A DNA stretch of 26,521 nucleotides from IMG/VR virus record IMGVR_UViG_3300044712_000146, positions 1 to 26,521 of that record, one strand, 5' to 3'. Made by a program: the position numbers and the translations under genes. The notes under the pieces are model-generated. The model saw nothing but the letters and a program-made list of their open reading frames with translations, was not told the DNA's origin and did no database searches. Positions 12,112 through 20,640 of the stretch are shown in pieces; within the stretch, counting starts at the first letter, position 1, and every line of letters begins with the position of its first letter. The DNA comes from a virus.

Positions 12112-13754
12112 TGAAGCCAGCAAAGGCTACGGATCTGTTCGGCGATGTATCGCCAGCGGAAGCCGCATCACTCCACCAAGAGTATCTTGGTGAACTAAAC
12201 AAGTCGTTCTCGAACCCATCGACCGTACCGGGTCAGGCTCCACAGGCTGATCCAGTCGCTCAGATCGAGTCGCTAGTCGCTAACAAGTCGCTCTCTCCAG
12301 AGGCAGTTGGCGCACTAAACACCGCACTCGCATCACAGCGTCAGGCTACCGCCGACATCGTGAAGGACATCACCCTAACTAGCCCTCTATCGACCTCGTT
12401 CGCCGCGTTCGACCTAGAGGCTCCAGCGAAGTTGCTGACCCCTCGCCCTACTCCACTCCGTAACAAGTTGCCTCGTAAGCGTGGTGTCGGTACCTCACAC
12501 CGCATCAAGCGCATTACTGGTTACACCGGTACTGGAACTGGCGGTCAGGGAAACATCTGGCCTGGTATCACCGAAAGCACCACTAACACCTTTGGATCGA
12601 TCGCTTACGAGCGTGGCCCGAAGATCAGTTACACCGCTGAGGATGCTATCTTCCCTTACTTCTCGTACTCGCTCTCTGACTCGGTATCGTTCGATGCTAA
12701 CTTCTCAGGTTTGGGCTACGAGGATCTGCGCCAGTTGTCATCGACCTCGACCCTGTACGCAACCATGCTGATGGAGGAGCGTATGCTTCTCATGAGCCGT
12801 GGTACCGCTTCGGGACTCTCGGGTGCGCTTGCCGCTCCGACCGTAACCCTTGGCGCACGAGCAGCCGCTTCAGGCGAAACTGCTCTCGGTGCGGCAACCT
12901 ACTATGTCTATGTAACCTCAGACGCAGGTGCCTTCGGTGAATCTGTACTCTCGACCGTTCAGTCACAGGCTGTGACCTCGGGTCAGGTACTCACCGTTTC
13001 GGTCAACGGCGTTTCAGGCGCACTAGGCTACAAGGTTTACGCAGGTACCGCTACTGGCCCATCGAACGCACACTACCTCGGTCGCATCACTTCGACCGCA
13101 GGTGTTGTTCAGGGTGCGGCTTCGCTCGTAACCACCGGTGACAACCTTGTATGGAACACCAACGGCACCCTCGCATCGACCATCACCGCTGACACTTCGG
13201 CTTACGCTACCGGCTATGACGGTATCATTCCGCAGATCATCAGCAACGGTGGAGTTGTCAACAACATCAACAGCACCTTCAGCACCTCTAACCCGGGTGT
13301 CGAGTTCCAGAATGTGTTTGCTTCGATGTACAACAGCGTCAAGGCTGACCCAGACGAGATCTTCCTCAACGGTTCAGACCGCAAGCAGTTGTCGGATGCG
13401 ATCAAGAATGGTTCGACCGCTAACTACCGCCTCAACCTGACTCAGGATGAGCGTGGCAACTACATCGGTGGTGCTACCATCGGCGCTCTCTACAACGAGA
13501 TCACCGGTAAGATGGTTGACCTCACCGTTCACCCTTGGCTACCACAGGGTGTTGCTCCAGTTCTGTCGTACACCCTGCCAATTCCAGACACCGAGGTTTC
13601 GGATGTTTGGGCAGTTGTGAATGTTCAGGACTACATGGGCATCCAGTGGCCTGTCACCCAGTTCGCTTACGAGTTCAGCACCTACTTCCGTGGTGGCTTC
13701 GTAGGTTACGCTCCAGCATGGAACGGTATCGTAACTGGTATCAAGTCAGCCTAA
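12111..13754 (+). CDS. Major capsid protein with inserted Ig-like domain
   Basis: This 547-residue protein follows protease-scaffold in the expected position. The N-terminal 100 residues are helical and probably act as a scaffold-like delta region. HK97-fold features follow: TPLRNKLPRKRGVGTSHRIKR, the SYTAEDAIFPYFSYSLSD strand, ATMLMEERMLLMSRG, and, after the insertion, DEIFLNGSDRKQLSDAI and the C-terminal VWAVVNVQDYMGIQWPV. Residues about 243-360 form an insertion of beta strands rich in Ala, Gly, Thr and Val (GETALGAATYYVYVTSDAGAF, SGALGYKVYAGTA), an Ig/FnIII-like domain that would decorate the capsid surface. A strong stem-loop follows the gene. Confidence 0.9.
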   Translation: MKPAKATDLFGDVSPAEAASLHQEYLGELNKSFSNPSTVPGQAPQADPVAQIESLVANKSLSPEAVGALNTALASQRQATADIVKDITLTSPLSTSFAAFDLEAPAKLLTPRPTPLRNKLPRKRGVGTSHRIKRITGYTGTGTGGQGNIWPGITESTTNTFGSIAYERGPKISYTAEDAIFPYFSYSLSDSVSFDANFSGLGYEDLRQLSSTSTLYATMLMEERMLLMSRGTASGLSGALAAPTVTLGARAAASGETALGAATYYVYVTSDAGAFGESVLSTVQSQAVTSGQVLTVSVNGVSGALGYKVYAGTATGPSNAHYLGRITSTAGVVQGAASLVTTGDNLVWNTNGTLASTITADTSAYATGYDGIIPQIISNGGVVNNINSTFSTSNPGVEFQNVFASMYNSVKADPDEIFLNGSDRKQLSDAIKNGSTANYRLNLTQDERGNYIGGATIGALYNEITGKMVDLTVHPWLPQGVAPVLSYTLPIPDTEVSDVWAVVNVQDYMGIQWPVTQFAYEFSTYFRGGFVGYAPAWNGIVTGIKSA

Positions 13755-13766
13755 TAACTGACTAAC

Positions 13767-13818
13767 GAGGAGGGGTGGAGTATGGATTGGGAAAACCCGA
13801 TCGGCTCCACCCCTTCTC
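13767..13818 (+). terminator. Strong stem-loop after the major capsid gene
   Basis: A 14-bp stem with one G-T wobble, GAGGAGGGGTGGAG (13767-13780) against 13805-13818, closes a 24-nt loop that itself contains GGGAAAACCC. There is no clean T-run after it, so it is either an intrinsic terminator of the weak kind common downstream of capsid genes or an mRNA 3'-end stabiliser. The next gene has its own ribosome-binding site. Confidence 0.65.
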
Positions 13819-13847
13819 TCTAAACTTCAAAAACTCAGGGAGGCTAA

Positions 13848-14132
13848 ATGTCTAAGTTGTTTGGGCCGCAGGGCGTAAAAGGTATCGATGTCACTACCCC
13901 GAGTGGCAAAAAGGCTTACAACGCCGATAAACAAGGTTTCATTAGCGTAGATAACCCAGCCCACGCTCGACAGGCAAAGGCTGAAGGCTTTGTCGAGGCT
14001 TCCCTATTCAATGGGATCGGCGGAAACGCTTACCCCTGTACTGGTTGTGGCTTCAACTCGGTGTTCCGCAAATACACCTGTTGGAAGTGCGAAACTGTAA
14101 ACGACTTCACTCAGGAGCAAAACAATGGCTAA
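13848..14132 (+). CDS. Small zinc-ribbon protein of the head region
   Basis: This 94-residue protein has the strong site CAGGGAGG upstream. The N-terminal 70 residues include a SAP/LEM-like turn (VDNPAHARQAKAEGFVEASLF), and the C-terminus has PCTGCGF ... YTCWKCE, a C-x2-C ... C-x2-C zinc ribbon. Proteins with this arrangement often lie directly after the capsid gene in actinophages; their role is unknown, perhaps capsid vertex or neck assembly. It overlaps the next gene by 8 nt. Confidence 0.65.
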   Translation: MSKLFGPQGVKGIDVTTPSGKKAYNADKQGFISVDNPAHARQAKAEGFVEASLFNGIGGNAYPCTGCGFNSVFRKYTCWKCETVNDFTQEQNNG

Positions 14133-15018
14133 CGGCATCAGCCCGATCATCCGCCAGATGTCGGCACCTTATCTGTCGCTCCAAGAGTTCAAAAACGCTC
14201 CAACTGCTCTCGACTACGGCAACCTTGTCGTGGGCGGTAATCAAGCCGCTCAGGATGCCGAATTGTCTAACGCCATCCTTCGAGCATCTTCGTGGATCGA
14301 TCAGTTCTGTAACCAGATCATCGGTGCCACAATCAATACTGAGCAACAGCGTGTACGCACTCGCTCAGACGGATCGCTTCGGATCCACCCCAAATACTTC
14401 CCAGTAGTTGCTCTCACCCAGATGTCTTACGGATCCACTCCGCAAAACATGGTTCAAGCCCCAGACTGCTCTATTGCGTGGTTTGAGGAGCAGGAGATCA
14501 TCTTCCCTTATTCTCAGTTGCCTACCACTATGTCAAGCCAAGGCCCTCTGTCTTTTGGCTTCCCCGGTACCCCGGGTCGTGAAGTGTATGTCAACTACAC
14601 ATATGTCAACGGTTACGCCAACACACTAACCGCAACCGCTTCCGCTCTGGGAGCAACCACCATCACAGTCGATAGTGGGACAGGTATTGTGGCTGGAGAA
14701 ACGCTCACGATCTATGACGGCTCCAAGACTGAGCAAGTAACCGTTGGCTCCTCTTATGTGTTTGGATCCACTACGGTTCCTCTAGCCAGCCCTACTTTGT
14801 TTGCTCACGACGCTGGGATTTCGATCTCTGCTCTGCCAGCCGCTATCAAAGAGGCGGCTATCCTCGCCACTTCTGCCTTCCTCAAGATCCGAGGCGACTC
14901 GGCTCTCGTGTTGGCTGTAACAAACACGCCCGGCGTACAAGTTGACGGATCGCAAAAGATTGGAACTGACCTCGCTCTCGCTCAGACGATGCTGGCACCG
15001 TTCAGAAGGATCCGCTAG
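14125..15018 (+). CDS. Head-tail adaptor (connector) protein with beta insertion
   Basis: This 297-residue protein has helical ends like gp6/gp15-type adaptors: LSLQEFKNAPTALDYG, ELSNAILRASSWIDQFCNQ near the N-terminus, and AAIKEAAILATSAFLKIRG with LALAQTMLAPFRRIR at the C-terminus. Between them is a beta-rich insertion (about residues 150-235) with ATTITVDSGTGIVAGETLTIYDG. The adaptor docks under the portal and starts the neck. CAGGAG precedes the ATG inside the upstream gene. A GTG start for the next gene overlaps its stop by one base. Confidence 0.72.
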   Translation: MANGISPIIRQMSAPYLSLQEFKNAPTALDYGNLVVGGNQAAQDAELSNAILRASSWIDQFCNQIIGATINTEQQRVRTRSDGSLRIHPKYFPVVALTQMSYGSTPQNMVQAPDCSIAWFEEQEIIFPYSQLPTTMSSQGPLSFGFPGTPGREVYVNYTYVNGYANTLTATASALGATTITVDSGTGIVAGETLTIYDGSKTEQVTVGSSYVFGSTTVPLASPTLFAHDAGISISALPAAIKEAAILATSAFLKIRGDSALVLAVTNTPGVQVDGSQKIGTDLALAQTMLAPFRRIR

Positions 15019-15512
15019 TGGCAAGTAGCAGACAACAGGTTAGGTTAGCGGTCGGCACTTGGATCGCTGACGCTCAGATCCCTAACCTGAACCAGATCTT
15101 TGCTTCGCACCCTAAGCGCATCAATTTTCAGGAGAACGCAACCGCAGGGCAGATGACTCGTGCGGCTGGACTCGTGTTTATCTCTGACGAGCGAGAGGAA
15201 CGCATCGCTAACGGTGGTGCTTACGAAGGTTGGAAGCGAGTCGATTACACGGTTCAGTTTCAGATTTTCACCCACTCCCTTCAACCGTATTCGCAGGATG
15301 CGATGGATGACTTTGATGCCATCGTGGATGCTGTGAAACAAAAACTTAGGGAAGGTGGGCATAGACTTGGATTGACAGATGGCGATGTCATCTGGCAAGC
15401 GGCTGAACCTGAGATCTCTGTGATCTATGGGGAACCGCAAACCAATGAGGGTGGCGCAACCGAGATTTGGGCGGCTGTCACTTTCACAGTTACACAGATG
15501 ATCCAAGGATAG
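15018..15512 (+). CDS. Tail terminator or tail completion protein (probable)
   Basis: This 164-residue protein starts at GTG 15018, overlapping the previous TAG by one base. It shows the alpha/beta pattern of tail terminators: an N-terminal helix with RQQVRLAVGTWIADAQI, strands RVDYTVQFQIFTHS, a helix QDAMDDFDAIVDAVKQKLREG and a closing strand TEIWAAVTFTVTQMIQG. Position just upstream of the tail tube gene agrees. A stopper function is the main alternative, since no other stopper is obvious here. Confidence 0.6.
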   Translation: MASSRQQVRLAVGTWIADAQIPNLNQIFASHPKRINFQENATAGQMTRAAGLVFISDEREERIANGGAYEGWKRVDYTVQFQIFTHSLQPYSQDAMDDFDAIVDAVKQKLREGGHRLGLTDGDVIWQAAEPEISVIYGEPQTNEGGATEIWAAVTFTVTQMIQG

Positions 15513-15522
15513 GAGAACACAG

Positions 15523-15717
15523 GTGCCTAAGTACCAATACAACGGCGACTCGGTGTTGGAGTTTCCAACTCTCGGTGTCACCGTAAGCAAGGGCGACCAG
15601 TTTGATGGCCCAGATGGCATCACCGCCGAAGGTGTCGCTGTGGTGGCTGAAAAGGCTGGGAAGGCTACGCCAAAAATTGAAACCCCAGAAGAAACCCCAG
15701 CAGAGGAAGTGAACTAA
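15523..15717 (+). CDS. Small protein of unknown function before the tail tube gene
   Basis: This 64-residue protein uses GTG 15523, preceded by AGGAG (15511-15515). The first half is beta-like (KYQYNGDSVLEFPTLGVTVSKGDQF); the second half is a short helix and a Pro/Glu-rich tail (ETPEETPAEE). Similar small proteins occur between neck and tube genes in many siphoviruses, but I cannot assign a function. It is coupled to the tube gene by TAATG. Confidence 0.6.
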   Translation: MPKYQYNGDSVLEFPTLGVTVSKGDQFDGPDGITAEGVAVVAEKAGKATPKIETPEETPAEEVN

Positions 15718-16703
15718 TGCCAGTACAAAACAGCGTTAGAAGTTATCTTGGTATTGCCAAGGAAACAACCAAGGGAACCCCAGTAGCGCCTACGGCGTTT
15801 ATCCCTGTCAACATCGGCAAGTTCAAGCCTGTCGATGTCATCGATCCACTATACGATGACGGACTTCGTGGCTCGATGGTCAAGAATTACAACTACCTTC
15901 AGGGTCGTGTTCGCTCGACTTTTGACTTTGGTGGCGCAGTATTCCCAGACACCTTTGGATGGCCTTTGGCTGGCATTTTGGGATCGGTTGCGACTACTGG
16001 AGCATCGGCTCCATTTACTCACACCGTTTCGCTGAAGAACGCTTCGGCGACTGGCGCAGACGCACAGCCAACTTCGTTTACTCTGACTGACTTCTACTCG
16101 GCGAATGTTCGCTCTTACCCGGGATGCCAGATCCACGGTTTGAGCCTAAAGTTCTCGGCTGACGGCATGATGGAGTTTGACGCAAAGGCAACTGGCTGGG
16201 AGTCTGTAACCGTATCGACCCCTACCCCGTCGTTTACTACCGTTCTACCTACCCCATCGTGGCAGGGAACCGTATCGATCGCAGGTGTTCCAGTTTCGTA
16301 CACCGTCGAAGGATCGATCGACATGACTCGCTCAGTCGAACCGATCTATGGACTGTCGGCTACCCAGAACCCTTACCAGATCTTCACCGGCGCTCTCGAA
16401 GTTTCGGGCAAGTTCACCTTTGTTATGGAAACCGATGCGGAACTCACTCGCTACCTGACTAACACTCAGCCAGCGATCGTTCTCGACTGGAGTAACGGAT
16501 CAGGTTCGACCGCTACCCAGATTCAGGCAACCATTACCAAGGGCGCTTACACCACCGCTTCTATCGAGCGTGGCAAGGATCATGTCGAAGTGACCGTGGA
16601 CATCATGCCACAGGCAAACACGACCGATGCTGGCGCAACTGGAGGCTACTCGCCTATCAAGTGGGTACTGAAGAACGCTGTAACTTCAGGAACCTACCAG
16701 TAA
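15717..16703 (+). CDS. Major tail tube protein
   Basis: This 328-residue protein is Thr, Ser, Val and Ala-rich and beta-structured throughout. Typical tube features are the opening VRSYLGIAKETTKGTPVAPTAF, the GRVRSTFDFGGAVFPDTFG region, IHGLSLKFSADGMMEFDAKATG, and a later strand set SGKFTFVMETDAELTRYL and DHVEVTVDIMPQ. It would form the hexameric rings stacked along the tape measure. A large stem-loop follows the gene, and the assembly chaperones come next, as expected. Confidence 0.87.
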   Translation: MPVQNSVRSYLGIAKETTKGTPVAPTAFIPVNIGKFKPVDVIDPLYDDGLRGSMVKNYNYLQGRVRSTFDFGGAVFPDTFGWPLAGILGSVATTGASAPFTHTVSLKNASATGADAQPTSFTLTDFYSANVRSYPGCQIHGLSLKFSADGMMEFDAKATGWESVTVSTPTPSFTTVLPTPSWQGTVSIAGVPVSYTVEGSIDMTRSVEPIYGLSATQNPYQIFTGALEVSGKFTFVMETDAELTRYLTNTQPAIVLDWSNGSGSTATQIQATITKGAYTTASIERGKDHVEVTVDIMPQANTTDAGATGGYSPIKWVLKNAVTSGTYQ

Positions 16704-16705
16704 AC

Positions 16706-16762
16706 TCAAGGTGTGGGGGGCTGGCGTAGAGATTAGCCTTCGCTTGCCAGCCCCTCACTTGA
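16706..16762 (+). terminator. Stem-loop after the tail tube gene
   Basis: Perfect 9-bp core GGGGCTGGC (16717-16725) with GCCAGCCCC (16746-16754), extended by four more pairs (one wobble) to 16713/16758 and flanked by TCAAG / CTTGA (16706-16710, 16758-16762). The loop is 20 nt. No T-run follows, as with the hairpin after the capsid gene, so transcript termination or mRNA stabilisation are both possible. Confidence 0.65.
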
Positions 16763-16804
16763 AGGCTATAAAGGAAGGCTAACCAAAGGAAGGTAATTAC
16801 TCTT

Positions 16805-17167
16805 ATGAGTGAAAAATCAATCACGCTCCCTGTAAGCGGAGCAACTGTCAAACTGCGTGATCCTCGCACCTTCAAGCAGAAGGATCGCCGTAAGTTGATG
16901 CCGTCAGGTCGAGTCAACGAAGATAACGCAACCGCCAGCGGTTTCGATATGTTTGATCAGGCGATCGCTCTGCTCGTCGAGGAGTGGACTCTGGATCTGG
17001 TCATCCCTTCGATCCGTGTCGAGATTTTGGGTGAACTTGAGATCGCTGACTACGACGCTCTGTTCGATGAAGCCAAGGTCGCTATGGAAGTTTTGTTCCC
17101 CAAGACTAACAAGACCGTCGAAACCGAAGCCGACCCAAAAGCGCCTACCGCCAACTCCAAAGGCTAA
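16805..17167 (+). CDS. Tail assembly chaperone gpG-like
   Basis: This 120-residue acidic, mainly helical protein sits between the tube gene and the tape measure gene, the fixed position of tail chaperones. Segments include ITLPVSGATVKLRDPRTFKQKDRRKL and FDQAIALLVEEWTLDLVIPS. GGAAGG lies upstream of ATG 16805. The message contains a -1 slippery site near its 3' end, so a minority of ribosomes continue into the overlapping second frame to give the longer gpGT product. Confidence 0.85.
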   Translation: MSEKSITLPVSGATVKLRDPRTFKQKDRRKLMPSGRVNEDNATASGFDMFDQAIALLVEEWTLDLVIPSIRVEILGELEIADYDALFDEAKVAMEVLFPKTNKTVETEADPKAPTANSKG

Positions 17168-17367
17168 AGTGGATTCTCCTCGGGAACGAGAGATCTGATG
17201 ATCCAGATCTTGAGTATCCCGATGAACAGTATCGTTACTTTGTGTTTGCGGAACGCTTCGGGTGGACTCCACAACAGGTTGACGAACAGCCAGCGTATTT
17301 ATTGGACTGGTTGTTAGGAATTGCTATTGTGAATGATGAAGCGAAAGCCGAGCAAACTAAAGTATGA
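16805..17367 (+). CDS. Tail assembly chaperone gpGT fusion made by -1 frameshift
   Basis: The reading frame slips at CCCAAAA: codons run from 16805 to 17140, then from 17140 to the TGA at 17365-17367, giving 187 residues (112 plus 75). The second frame is open from 17110 after a TAA at 17107-17109, so the shift must occur between 17110 and 17167. The added part includes LKWILLGNERSDD, YRYFVFAERFGWTPQQVDEQ and PAYLLDWLLGIAIVN, typical of the T domain that contacts the tape measure. The T frame has no suitable start of its own. Confidence 0.85.
17134..17140 (+). promoter_or_regulatory. Programmed -1 ribosomal frameshift site CCCAAAA
   Basis: In the gpG frame it reads C CCA AAA (last base of GAC, then Pro and Lys codons), which is a canonical X-XXY-YYZ heptamer. 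It lies 24 nt before the gpG stop at 17165-17167, inside the region where the T frame is open. I did not establish a downstream pseudoknot. Confidence 0.82.
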
Positions 17368-17798
17368 GCGACAACGGATTTAGGATCACTAACCTTGATC
17401 AACTCAAGGCGGCGATCCAGAAGCGTGAGCAGTACATCGAGTCTGCTGGCCAGTTTGCGCTCAATCAAGTTGCCTTTGCGGTGGAGGCTCAAGCCAAGCG
17501 TAATGCTATGACTGGGCAACACCCGAGAGGGCAGGGACACATTCCCGGTACAGGCCCGGGCCCGAACCGTGTAACTGGAAACCTTATTCGCTCGATCCAC
17601 ACCGAGTCACGAAAAGGGTTTGGCACTTACACGGCTTCGGTGTTCCCTACGATGGTTTACTCCCGAGCAGTTGAACTCGGACATCCACGGTGGAAGTCAG
17701 GGGTAAAATATCCTTATCTAGCACCAGCCGCAGATAAGATCCGACCGCTTGCTTCACGGATTTTCACAGCGGCGTTTATTCAGAAGTGGAAGGGATAG
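17364..17798 (+). CDS. HK97 gp10-like tail/neck protein
   Basis: This 144-residue protein overlaps the gpGT stop by ATGA. It has the gp10-family layout: an N-terminal helix NLDQLKAAIQKREQYI, then QVAFAVEAQAKRNAM, the NRVTGNLIRSIHTES turn, VYSRAVELGHPRW and a C-terminal YPYLAPAADKIRPLAS. Family members (HK97 gp10, minor tail or neck component) are usually encoded before the tube gene, between adaptor and terminator. Here the gene lies after the chaperones, which is an unusual order. Confidence 0.72.
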   Translation: MSDNGFRITNLDQLKAAIQKREQYIESAGQFALNQVAFAVEAQAKRNAMTGQHPRGQGHIPGTGPGPNRVTGNLIRSIHTESRKGFGTYTASVFPTMVYSRAVELGHPRWKSGVKYPYLAPAADKIRPLASRIFTAAFIQKWKG

Positions 17799-17801
17799 CC
17801 G

Positions 17802-20630
17802 ATGGCAGGTCAGATCCCTCCAATGGTCGTCGAGGTACTCCTCGAAACTGACCGTATCAAAGCGCAACTAAACCAACTTCAATCCCAGTTCGATCAGTTT
17901 GGATCTAAGGTCGGATCGCAAACCAAGGCTGTTGACGGTTTGGCAGGTGGTTTCAAAAAGTTGGCGGTAGCCGCGGCCGCTGTAACGGCGATCAAAATGG
18001 TCGCTGGAACTGTTCAGGAAGTAACACAAGCCGCTTCGAGTCTTGTCGCTGAGGCTGAAGGTGTTAGACAAACTTTTGGTGAGAACAGCGATGTGATCGC
18101 TAAGTGGGCTGAAAGTGCGGCCAAGACGGCAGGTATGTCTGAAACTGCGGCGCTTCAAGCCGCTAAGAGTTTCGGTGGTTTCGCTCGATCCGCTGGCTTG
18201 GCTGGCGATAGCGCTTCGACTTTTGCCACAGGTTTGGCTCAGGCCGCAGGTGACTTGGGATCATTTTTTGATGTGCCGACTGAGGATGCGCTTCGTGCGA
18301 TCCAGTCAGGTTTGGCAGGTCAGACTGAACCACTACGCCGTTACAACATTCTGATCAATGATGCGACACTTCGTCAGCGAGCCTTGGCTATGGGCTTGGT
18401 TCAAACCACGACGGAAGCCCTGTCACCTCAAAACAAGGTGTTGGCTACTCAGGCTGAGATCATGGCACAGTTGGGCCCAGCCGCAGGTGACTTTGTGAAA
18501 TACGCTGGCGACTACGGTAACTCGGTGAAAACCGTAAACGCTATGATCGACAACTTGAAGGCTAATGTGGGTGAACAGTTGCTCCCTGTTATGGGTGAGT
18601 TAGTTCAGTCATTTATGCCTTTGATTGAACAAGTTGGGCCGTTGGCGGAGCAACTATTCAAAAACCTTGAGCCTTTGATCTCGGCTTTGGTAGATGCGGT
18701 CGGACAACTCCTACCGCTTCTCACACCTATTTTTGAAGTTCTCGGATCAGTAGCCGAAACTGTGGCGAGTATTTTTGCGGCGATCCTGCCACCAATTTTG
18801 GACATCATCGAAGTGATCCTGCCTCCGCTCCAACAGATCGTCGATGTGTTCCTTGGTTTGATCAATGACATCATTCCGCCTTTGGCTTCGCTGTTCAATG
18901 AGGCGCTAGTTCCTATCATCTCGTTTTTGGCGCAGATTTTAGAGGATTATGTTGTGCCAATGTTGGATGCGATGGCGAAACAACTTGGCGACACTCTCTA
19001 CGATGCGATCACGGCTGTCACAGACATTCTTGTGGTGATGATTGATGCTCTCAAGCCGATTGGTCAGATTGTCAAAGACATCGAAAAGGCTACTGGCGTA
19101 AGTTTCCTTGAGATGGCAATCAATTTGAACCCTCTGATTATTGCCCTGAAATTGGTTAGCGGTATTCTTCAGTTCATCTCGTATTCGGCTGAGATCTCGG
19201 GCAAGTTGTTCAAGGGCGACTTCGCAGGTGCGGCCGCCACGATCGGTATGGGCTTTGAGAAGTGGAAGGCCGCTCGAGATGCTAGTCGAGTTCAATACCG
19301 CTCCAGCGGTGTTGACACTACTACGATGGCTGGGATCCTAGCCGCTTCAGGTGATCTATCTGGAAGCAAAACTACGCCTCCACCTATTTACACTCCTCCT
19401 CCCCTCGGAGGCACAGCAGAGGAGCGGAAGGCTAAAGAGTATGCGGATCGCCGAAAAAAGATTCTGTCGGCCGTCAAAGAGGCTCGTGCCGACATGGAAC
19501 AGGCACAAAAAAAGTATGCCGACGCTACTGCTTCGGCTCAGGAGCGTTACGGCGAGCGCATCGCTGACGCTCAAAACACTTTTACCAAGCGCATCAATGA
19601 GATCACGACTCAGCGTGACAAGGATATCGCTTCGGCTTCTAAGGATCACGGTGATCGTGTAATCGCCATCCAGAAGGATTTTGCGAGCCGACTTCAAGAC
19701 ATCGTAAAACAGTCGATGGATCGCCTTCGTAGTGCCTTCTCGTCGGCTGTTGGCACAGACATCGGTTCGCTGTTTGCTTCGATGTTGCCTAAAGACGGTG
19801 CGTTATCTCAGGCAACCTATCGTGAGATGCGTAACGGCATGGAAGTTGCCGTATCTTGGTGGGGTCAGTCGATCAATACGCCTTCGGGTATCGGTGGCGT
19901 GGTCGAGTCTTTGCGCTCGAAACTAGATGCGGCAAGGCAACTAGCCGCTAATGCGGCCGCACTATCTAACGCTGGCTATTCGCAAACTTTTATCGAGCAG
20001 GTGATCGGTCAAGGCACCGATGTTGGCAACCAGATGGCTCAGGAGATCCTAAACTCGGCTCCTGAAACTCAGGCTGAACTCAAGAGCCTTTATCTGGAAC
20101 TTGAAAAAGTTACTGAGAGCGGTGTCGATAAACTCGCTCAAACCATCTACGAAAAGAATGGTTTGGCTACCACCGAGTTGCGTAACCTTTACACGGCAAC
20201 TCAGGCGGATCTGGTTCAGGCTCTCGCTGACGAACAAAGAATGTACACCGAGCAGGTCGCAGAGATCAATAGGACTTTCAACGAGGCTTTCGCCGAGGCG
20301 GAAGTTACTCGTGATCAAGCGATTAGGGATGCTCAAGCGGAACTAACTAAGTCGCTCGCTGAAGCGGCTCAGACGCTCTACGACTCTTTGATTGACATTC
20401 GTAAAAAGTTCAATGCCGAAATCGCCGCTATGAAGGGCAACTTGGCTGGCTTGGGTCAAGTTGTTAGCGGTGTTCGTGCTACTAACTCTGCGGCCGCTAA
20501 CGCCGCTATGAAGCAAGTTCAGATCAATACGACTGTGAACGCTGAGAGTAACGCTTCACCTGAGTCGATCGCTAACTCCACTATCGCCGCAATTCGTTTC
20601 GGTATCCCTACTTCGATTTTGACGGCGTAA
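17802..20630 (+). CDS. Tail tape measure protein
   Basis: At 942 residues this is the largest gene in the window and follows the chaperones as expected. The N-terminal part is amphipathic helix (ETDRIKAQLNQLQSQFDQFG), then Ala-rich repeats (ATFATG-like, FGGFARSAGLAGDS). Residues about 265-390 are strongly hydrophobic and Pro-rich (LPLLTPIFEVLGSVAE, ILPPILDIIEVILPPL), suited to membrane insertion at DNA ejection. Two long coiled coils with regular Asp/Arg/Glu patterns follow (around 545-640 and 835-895). By the usual 1.5 Angstrom per residue rule the tail would be about 140 nm. No peptidase domain is evident. It ends 10 nt before the distal tail gene. Confidence 0.93.
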   Translation: MAGQIPPMVVEVLLETDRIKAQLNQLQSQFDQFGSKVGSQTKAVDGLAGGFKKLAVAAAAVTAIKMVAGTVQEVTQAASSLVAEAEGVRQTFGENSDVIAKWAESAAKTAGMSETAALQAAKSFGGFARSAGLAGDSASTFATGLAQAAGDLGSFFDVPTEDALRAIQSGLAGQTEPLRRYNILINDATLRQRALAMGLVQTTTEALSPQNKVLATQAEIMAQLGPAAGDFVKYAGDYGNSVKTVNAMIDNLKANVGEQLLPVMGELVQSFMPLIEQVGPLAEQLFKNLEPLISALVDAVGQLLPLLTPIFEVLGSVAETVASIFAAILPPILDIIEVILPPLQQIVDVFLGLINDIIPPLASLFNEALVPIISFLAQILEDYVVPMLDAMAKQLGDTLYDAITAVTDILVVMIDALKPIGQIVKDIEKATGVSFLEMAINLNPLIIALKLVSGILQFISYSAEISGKLFKGDFAGAAATIGMGFEKWKAARDASRVQYRSSGVDTTTMAGILAASGDLSGSKTTPPPIYTPPPLGGTAEERKAKEYADRRKKILSAVKEARADMEQAQKKYADATASAQERYGERIADAQNTFTKRINEITTQRDKDIASASKDHGDRVIAIQKDFASRLQDIVKQSMDRLRSAFSSAVGTDIGSLFASMLPKDGALSQATYREMRNGMEVAVSWWGQSINTPSGIGGVVESLRSKLDAARQLAANAAALSNAGYSQTFIEQVIGQGTDVGNQMAQEILNSAPETQAELKSLYLELEKVTESGVDKLAQTIYEKNGLATTELRNLYTATQADLVQALADEQRMYTEQVAEINRTFNEAFAEAEVTRDQAIRDAQAELTKSLAEAAQTLYDSLIDIRKKFNAEIAAMKGNLAGLGQVVSGVRATNSAAANAAMKQVQINTTVNAESNASPESIANSTIAAIRFGIPTSILTA

Positions 20631-20640
20631 GGAACAAATT

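Noticed and set aside
13782-13823. A 13-codon reading frame (MDWENPIGSTPSL) with a good ribosome-binding-like sequence upstream
   Set aside because: It lies wholly inside the stem-loop after the capsid gene; the AGGAGGGG looks like part of the stem. A regulatory leader peptide is not excluded but nothing supports it.
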